From: Trebouxia sp. TZW2008
Taxonomy: Eukaryota; Chlorophyta; Trebouxiophyceae; Trebouxiales; Trebouxiaceae
Assembly: GCA_002118135.1 (NCBI GenBank)
Contig: BDIU01000082.1
Location: forward strand, 62,001-126,000
Direction: 5' to 3'
DNA: 64,000 nucleotides
The stretch's first letter is position 1, and every line of letters begins with the position of its first letter. Made by a program: the position numbers and the translations under genes. The notes beneath the pieces were generated by a model. It did not search any database, was not told the DNA's origin, and saw only the letters and a list, made by a program, of their open reading frames with translations. Shown in pieces: positions 57,901-64,000 of this stretch.

Positions 57901-60293
57901 GTAAATGTACATATTGCAAAATGCATGCTTGGCACAAAATGCCAGACCTCACACAACAGACAGAAATTGTCTGCTTTGCAGGAGATACAACTCTTGCGCA
58001 AGCTCAGCTTTGACGCCAACATTGTGCAGTTCTATGGAGCTGTCCTGCAAGAGGAGAACGCCATGATGGTTCTTGAGTATATGGCTGTAAGTCTCGCCAT
58101 TCTTAACACACAGTGTAGCTGCTGCAGTGTTAGCAATGCCTTGACCCTTGAGCACACAGTGGCAAACCACACTGTCACCTTCAGACAATGTAGCTGTTGC
58201 TTTGCTCTTGACGCCTACAATCTTCAGTACATGATGGCAAGTCTCGACATCACCTGCACACAACATAGCCATTGCGTTGCTGATAGTGTCTGAACTCTTC
58301 AGTCTATGGTCCAAGTCTCAATATCATCTTCACCCAAGGTGGACATGATGCACCCAGGAGAGCATCCTTACAAAGCACCGCACTTGCAGCCAACGTTGCT
58401 TGTAGAGTCTTTTTTACCCAGCCACCCTGCAACTTTCTGTGCCCTAGTCCATTGTTTGAACAATGCACACTGTCCACTTGAGACATGAGGCTTTCTGTGG
58501 ATACAGACGCTCTATCTGTGTCAGCAGCCCAATTTGTTTGGTTGGTTTCCCAAACTTTGCACCATGCTTCAGAGGGAAGTTGTCCTGTGTGAACCCCTGG
58601 TGTCCAGTAATAGGATAGCACATGATCAAAGTGGTTGGAGACAGTTGATTGCTCCAGTACAGACCTAGCTGGGCCTGCTGAGCCTGTCTAGTGTAAGAAA
58701 TTTGTCATGCATGAGCCCTTTGTGTCCACTCAGGGAGGGGACTTGATGGACGCCATCCAGGCAGACACACAGAACAAGCTGAGGTGGTCCAGGAAGGGCT
58801 ACCTGCTTGCCATGGACATTGCCAAGGGGCTTGTGCACCTCCACGCAAACCAGGCAAGTCAACAATGTAGCACGGGTGGTCATTCCCACACTCAATGTAA
58901 GTCTCAGAAAAGGCGATGTAGTGCATAAAGTGCTGAAAACCAGGAAAGGCAGGCAGGCAATGAATGTGAGGAGAGGCAGGAAGGGAAAGATAAAAAGAGA
59001 TAAAAGTCCAAAACGGAAATTTGAACTGGGTTAGCTTGTGTGAAAGCCGGAGCATTTGTCTTGAGAGGTTTTGGAGCGGTTTTGCAGTTTAGAACTTTGC
59101 GTCACAGTTGGAACTGCTCCTGCCAGTGCTGCATGGGAGGGGCGTCCAACAAATTTGCAAACCGCAGTTACATGCATTTCAATGCATTGGGAAACCACTT
59201 TAGCATATGGCTTGTGCCTGCAGGTCATACATATGGATCTGAAGTCAAAGAACATCCTACTTAACAAGGATCAGACTCTGGCAAAGATTACAGACGTGGG
59301 CATGTCTCAAGTCATGGCTAGCAGCAACAAGGGATACACCCCTGGCACTTTTGAGTACTCTGCGCCTGAAGTGCTGCTGGGCCGGTTTTGCAATTTCAAG
59401 GTGGGTGCTTGCCAAACTCATCTTTAATACATTTTGAACTCGAATTTATTCAGCCTTTTTGGAGTGCTTGCTGCCTGCTCTCAGCGCTCGCATTTCTTTA
59501 TGTGAGTGGCGCAGCTGTGTTGTTAGGAGAGTACAGTTACTTGATACTGTATTTTGATGACAGCACTAACGGTGCAGCTTCAGCAACAGCAGCAGCCACA
59601 GATACCACTAATTTTGTGACCAATTGTTGCAGCCCTTTCTACATGCATTGACTTGAGCGCTGGTCAGTGTCTGCAGCAACTCCTTTGCCCAATCTGTAGA
59701 AGCTCGTTCTGCAGTTTAATCACCAAAGGCAACTGTGGACTTGGCATGTCCTCAACTTGTTCCTGCAAGGACAGGCCTGATAAGCTGACCTGCATACATT
59801 TTTTCAGAAGGTCATTCTGCAAAAGCATGTGCAACAATGTGTGCTCAATGCTCAGCATCACTGTACTGCAAGAGCCATAGCCTAAGGCGTTTGCATATAA
59901 AAGCACTATCAAATAAGATCTTTACTTCAGAAGCAGACTCTGTCAGACACTTACTTTGTGAAAAGCAAGTTGGAGCTATTTCTTGCTGCCTGAAAGGAAC
60001 TTGGATATATGCAGGCTGACATATACAGCTATGGCGTTATCTTGTGGGAGATTGTGACTCACGAACTGCCAACTAGGCGAGGGCTGAGGGAATGCAAAGT
60101 GCCCCAGGAATGCCCTGCTGAGATCAACAGCCTCATTACTCGGTGCCTGCATGAAGATGTAGAAGAGCGGCCTTCTGCCAAGGAGGTCTGTGACGTCATC
60201 TTACATTGGAGAGTTAGCGTGGAGCGAAATGCGCGCAAGACCAGAACGACTGATGATGAAGTTGTTCGCACCACAACTAGAGCCCCCAGCTGA
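51910..60293 (+). CDS. Receptor-like protein kinase: signal peptide, ectodomain, membrane helix, kinase domain
   Basis: The start ATG at 51910 opens a signal peptide (LLSVILTSAVVGLASA). Ectodomain exons that agree in phase are 51910-52050, 52165-52274 and 52416-52591. Others are likely at 52820-~52950, ~53284-53480, 54143-~54247, 55180-55266, 55635-~55790 and 55951-56017. The membrane exon is 56176-56276 (VLWCLLGLLLLAALVCALSR). Kinase exons: 56832-57014 (LLGKGSSGK), 57632-57713 (VAIKVL), 57982-58086, 58734-58853, 59224-59400 and 60014-60293. Kinase motifs are the VAIK lysine, HMDLKSKN (HRD with Met for Arg), DVG (for DFG), SAPEVL and ADIYSYGVILWEI. Both catalytic Asp residues are kept, so activity is possible. 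The ectodomain family and ligand are unknown. The intron after 58853 has a GC donor. Junctions on either side of 56832-57014 and before 55951 do not agree in phase, so small exons are missing. Confidence 0.8.
53890..54142 (+). repeat. Four upstream echoes of an ectodomain exon start
   Basis: Copies with a period of about 57-60 bp (starting near 53905, 53965, 54022 and 54080) resemble the real junction near 54136 (GTTGCAGTTGCAAGGATCTA). Each copy keeps a TGCAG-like acceptor or a one-base variant (TGCGG). The exon after the last copy reads GSNMSPFTLEKENLILGLW. Confidence 0.85.
57765..57920. repeat. Tandem repeat of about 75 bp, two copies
   Basis: CATATGCATGAGCTGGGAAA and AAATATGCATGGCCTGGCAA head two copies with AACCCTG.AGAAGTGC following. 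They lie in the kinase intron 57714-57981 and contain no exon part. Confidence 0.85.
58073..58330 (+). repeat. Three downstream echoes of a kinase exon end and donor
   Basis: The real exon ends CTTGAGTATATGGCT|GTAAGT at 58086. Copies begin near 58147, 58221 and 58298, a period of about 75 bp. The donor drifts to GCAAAC, GCAAGT and CCAAGT. The second copy thus has a GC-type donor derived from a GT donor. Confidence 0.85.
58630..58692 (+). mobile_element. Short 3' fragment of the same non-LTR retrotransposon
   Basis: GTGGTTGGAGACAGTTGATT, then GCTCCAGTACAGACCTAGC and GGGCCTGCTGAGCCTGTC, matches 21040-21120 and the reverse complement of 45563-45625. Confidence 0.6.
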
Positions 60294-61394
60294 CATGAGC
60301 TGTCACACAGCTTTTCATATTCACACTCCACAGGCATAGGCTGCAGTCAGATTGTCTGCAACAAAAGCCCACTTGCCCAGATCTGCTAGATTCAGCTCAC
60401 ACTTCAAAATTTGTACTGAGTACTGCACCCGTTCTGTGAGGTTCAGAATCTGCGCAATCCTGCAGCACAGTCCACCCTGAAGGAATGGGTGGACAGCATT
60501 TAGCTGTTACTGGAATGTTGGCTGGGACTCTTTGAGGATCCATCTCAAGCCCAGAAACAGCTTTTTGGATGCAAGGAGAAGATGCAGGGCCTCTGCCATT
60601 TTGGCACCCTTTTGACAACACATGTCAATGATCTGGTAATTATTTCAGCACAACGGAAATACATTTTGGCTTTATGCCTGATTGGGTGTCGGGGACTATC
60701 ATCGCAACCAGCTTCTGAGCTGGTCTCCCAGCAGAAGATAGCAGAGCTTTCAGTTCGGATGTTCAGACTTGTGACTGATGTTTGCTGTTGCGTCGTCCCA
60801 GAAAAGCCAATTTTGTCCGGGTGCAGCATTTGAAACTGTGCACCAAATTGTTCTAGTCTGGTTGTGGGCGTTCTGTGTAGTCCATAGTCGATTGTCAGAG
60901 TTATGATAGTGCGAGAACCTTTTCAGGCAGTACTGCAGCAAGATTTGTGGGATTGTCAGTCAGCAGCTCTTCCGATTGCGCATTGTGAGCTATAATGATG
61001 GCCTTCTTGTGCGATACCTGGCATGCGTGTATGCATACCTGCATGCCATGGTCAGTCATGTCATAATTGCAGTGTCCCATCGCTCACACTAATTCTCAGC
61101 ACATAACATGAGGCATATCAGCTACCCCTGCATAAACTGCTGATTAGACTGAGTGTCTTGCACTATTAATTTGGCGTTGACCATACTCAGGGAACTTTCT
61201 GCATCACAAAGTTGCAAGTGCACAAGGCATGACAGCAAAGGCTGCCATCAACTTCACTCTCTGTAGAAGTACCTTTTGGTGCAGCACAGTAAAACTTTCT
61301 AAGGCAAAGCCTTGATCTGAGAATGTCATGCAGTCTTTCAGGCAAGCTCCGCCGCTCAGACGTTTAATTTAGTATTCCCACTACTTGCACATGA
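60294..61394. other. Spacer between convergent kinase and ABC genes
   Basis: No gene or RNA recognised. It contains the 3' flanks of both genes. Confidence 0.5.
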
Positions 61395-64000
61395 TCAGTT
61401 GCCACCTTCCGCCCCTATGCTCCTGGCGAATTTGATGAACACCTGTACAGCACAATGCGAATGGACCTACAGCAGCAAATGTCATGGACATATGAGATGA
61501 CCAAGGCTTGCTATTCTCACGCAGCTCAAATAGTGTTTGCTACGGCCTGCTCACACTTGCAGCAGGCAACATGTGCAACAACCAATGTGGAACAGGACAT
61601 AAAAAGCACAAAACGTATAATGTGCATATAGCAAAAAGCACAATCAGCCGAAAGGCTCACCTCTTCAAGTTTGGCATTGGCAATTCCCCAATCCAACACC
61701 TGAAACAGATGTTGATTTTGCGCTTGCCTCATGGCAGCAAATACCTGGCTCAATGTCACCTGCAACAAGACAGCCGTTTCAAGACAGTTGCATGCATACT
61801 GCTGCGTATGCACAAGGACCAATCTAGCTGAGACTCAGCCAGTTGGTGGATTGGTGCATTGCATTTTGCAGCAGGTAGCAATGACATGGCCCAGATGCAT
61901 GCAGGATTTCTTGCATATGAGTTGCATTGTGACACCTAGCAGTGTGAGCGTTGCAATTGCTTGATGTTAATGACCACCCACTTCTGGAAGCACAAGCTCA
62001 CAAGACTGACATGCCTGCTGCAAAATTGCATCGTTCTGTGTGTGCACTGTGTTGCAAGGTTGCTCACCTCAGATGTGGGCAGCTCAAATCTCTGAGTTCC
62101 GCCCAGAGAGTATGTAGGCCTTGCTGAGGTGCTCAGCTGATAAACAAATGAGGCCGCTTGCTGTACATCTGGACCAGTCGGAGTTGTCACAGTGAACACC
62201 TGCAATGCAAGTCTCAGCAACGTTCAGCATTGTATGCCTTTCAACAATCAAGGGGCTCAGCTGATGCACAAAGGATGCTTCTTGCTGCGCATCTGGCCAG
62301 TTGGAATATTTGTCGTGAACACCTGCATCGCAAGTCTTAGCCATTGTGATGAGTTCTGTGTGCCTACAAGCAGCTGAGGGGCTCAGCTGATGCGCGAATG
62401 AGGTGCTTGTTGCTCGTCTGGGCCAGTTGCGAATTTGTGACAGTGAACACCTGCAGTGCAAGCCTTGGCTAAGTTGGTTCCCAACCTTGCATCGGATTTA
62501 TCTGCTCTTCAAGTGAGACAGAACTCGGTGACTGACAAGATTGCCAGGCATTCCAAAAGTCAGGGAAAACATCTGCTGGGTGCGCTTACAGCTTTTCTTC
62601 CATCAGCATGCAGGAGTTGAGCATATGCACAGGAGTTACAGCTGGGTTGCTACCATTGAGATTTGAAACAAAGCGGGATGAGTTGAAGCAAGGGACCAGG
62701 GGTAGCCTTACCAGGTAGCCGCCATATCTGGCAGTTAGCTGTTTGGGGTTGCCGATGCACACCAGCTGCCCATCCACAAAGATGCCCAGCCGATCACACA
62801 GCACCTGCACCATGGCATAGGTGGTATCGGTGAGGCATCTCTACTATGTATGCAACGCCTATCCAACATGCAAATAAGTCTATGCATATGCAACCCTGGA
62901 CACACATTTACAGTAACACATTGACAAGGACTGTAGCCAAAATGCCCCAAAGACTATGAAGTCTTATGCTGTGAGGCGTGCTAACGCAAATTGAATCAGG
63001 GCTGCTGCCTCTGGAGCAGCACCCAGCAGAGCGTTGACCTTTGGCTGGTCATTCTTTGCAGGTTGATGCTTTAAAAACCATCTTCTCCTGACTGAAAAAG
63101 GCAGGACCCCAGCATGGACAACACAGCGATGTATGCAGGCAGTGAGGGACTTCAAACCTCTGCCTCCTCCACGGACTGCATGGTGAGGACGGTTCTTTTC
63201 ATGACAAGTTCACAGTCTATGATGTGGACGCCAAAGCAGCTGCTGGTACGACTCAGGAAACAAGGCCACAAGCACAGGCAGTGCAAGGTTGCTTTGGGTT
63301 GCTGAGAGGTTGCAGAGGTTAGTCATTTCTGCCTCTTCCGTGTAGTGGGGTGTGAGGACAATTCCTCTCACAACATTTTCTTCATCTTATGATGCGGTCC
63401 AGGACATGAAAGCTGCTGGGATCAACATGTACCACAAAGCCATGCGGAAAGTTGTAATTACAGCAGAGGGCTGCAGAGGTTGCTGACCTCTGCTTCCTCC
63501 ATGGAGTGGGTGGTGAGGATGATGCCTCGCCCCTGCTTGGCTGCCTTCACCACATCCCACAGGTTACGCCTTGAGGCAGGATCAAGCCCCTGCACCGACA
63601 CGACATCAAGCCTCAACCCAACAGCCTCTCTAGCAAGCACCTATCAGGAAGAAGGCATACTAGCTAGATCATCAGGATTTGGCCTGGTGCTCAGCCTCAC
63701 ACTGCTACAGTCTCGCATGTCCTCGTTGCTGGTAGTTTGAGGCTGACACATGCTAACATGAGTGCGAGATGGCAACAGCATGCCCTTGCAGTCATGTGAG
63801 TTGGCAGTATGAGCCAAGCTGAGCTCATGCTGGTGCATGCAAGCAACCTGCCTCCTGATGGCTGAGGCTTGTGTCCTTTGAACCAATCATGGCTGAGTCC
63901 AACGAGCAACATTTTCGAAGTGTGAGCGGGCAGTCGTGCAGACACGGTCATGCTCACCGTGCTGGGCTCGTCAAGGTACACGACCGCCGGGTTGCCCATC
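61395..64000 (-). CDS. ABCA-type ABC transporter, 3' end (partial)
   Basis: Six exons agree in phase: 64000-63958 (continuing beyond the window), 63589-63488, 62804-62712, 62199-62068, 61759-61661 and 61442-61395. They encode the end of the last nucleotide-binding domain: Walker B AVVYLDEPST followed by GLDPASRR (D-loop), the switch His in IILTTHSMEEAE, then LCDRLGIFVDGQLVCIGNPK, which is characteristic of ABCA proteins. The regulatory tail follows (GTQRFELPTSE, VLDWGIANAKLEE, VFIKFARS) with a stop at 61395. The Walker A and signature motifs and the membrane domains lie outside the window. Substrate unknown; ABCA proteins usually move lipids. Confidence 0.88.
62230..62465 (-). repeat. Two upstream echoes of an ABCA exon start
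   Basis: Copies near 62238-62345 and 62357-62465 repeat the acceptor and start of the real exon at 62199 (plus GTGAACACCTGCAATGCAAG), through the GGGGCTCAGCTGATGC block. Both are frame-broken. Confidence 0.9.
63140..63420 (-). repeat. Two downstream echoes of an ABCA exon end and donor
   Basis: Copies near 63300-63345 and 63146-63200 repeat the exon end at 63488-63530 (plus TGACCTCTGCTTCCTCCATG) as TCATTTCTGCCTCTTCCGTG and CAAACCTCTGCCTCCTCCAC. They lie 3' of the exon. Confidence 0.85.

Noticed and set aside
58304..58621. 105-codon minus-strand frame next to the LINE stub
   Set aside because: No reverse-transcriptase motif could be seen and it lies inside a kinase intron.
1..64000. tRNA, rRNA or other RNA genes
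   Set aside because: No convincing tRNA A and B box pair or rRNA core was noticed by eye; a covariance-model search would be needed to exclude them.

Overview
This is nuclear DNA from a photosynthetic eukaryote, most likely a green alga of the trebouxiophyte type. The evidence is many small exons in long GT-AG introns, moderate base composition, and a plastid-lumen carboxyl-terminal processing protease beside plant-type metabolic and membrane genes. The species is not identified. No prokaryotic, phage or CRISPR features were seen.

Layout. 1-344: last two exons of a plus-strand gene, possibly a sorting nexin. 2080-12869 (minus): a large surface protein with TIG/IPT, cadherin-like beta-sandwich and GCC2/GCC3-like segments and one C-terminal membrane helix. 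13382-23135 (plus): a MATE transporter, divergent from it. ~24738-26060 (plus): an unrecognised membrane protein. 26649-34004 (minus): a CtpA-type S41 protease. 34492-37653 (plus): a GPC1-type glycerophosphocholine acyltransferase. 39819-45098 (plus): a peroxisomal-type citrate synthase. 45541-45880 (minus): a non-LTR retrotransposon 3' end. 46141-46373 (plus): a small TUDOR-like gene with a broken frame. 47396-51699 (minus): a DUF455 ferritin-like protein. 51910-60293 (plus): a receptor-like protein kinase. 61395-64000 (minus): the 3' end of an ABCA-type transporter.

Four genes could be joined exon by exon into one open frame with consistent splice phases: the protease (562 codons), citrate synthase (514), the acyltransferase (403) and the DUF455 protein (432). 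I see no pathway that links the genes. Three divergent pairs share short spacers.

The outstanding feature is in the introns. Almost every long intron holds decayed tandem copies of the neighbouring exon edge together with its splice site. Copies before an exon carry the acceptor plus the exon start; copies after an exon carry the exon end plus the donor. I call these junction echoes. They fit repeated tandem duplication of segments that span an exon-intron boundary. Some copies remain open and in frame: citrate synthase exon 6 (three units of exactly 132 bp), the PDZ exon of the protease (up to eight extra copies) and a MATE helix exon (three extra copies). They are either fossils of intron growth or a reservoir of alternative exons.
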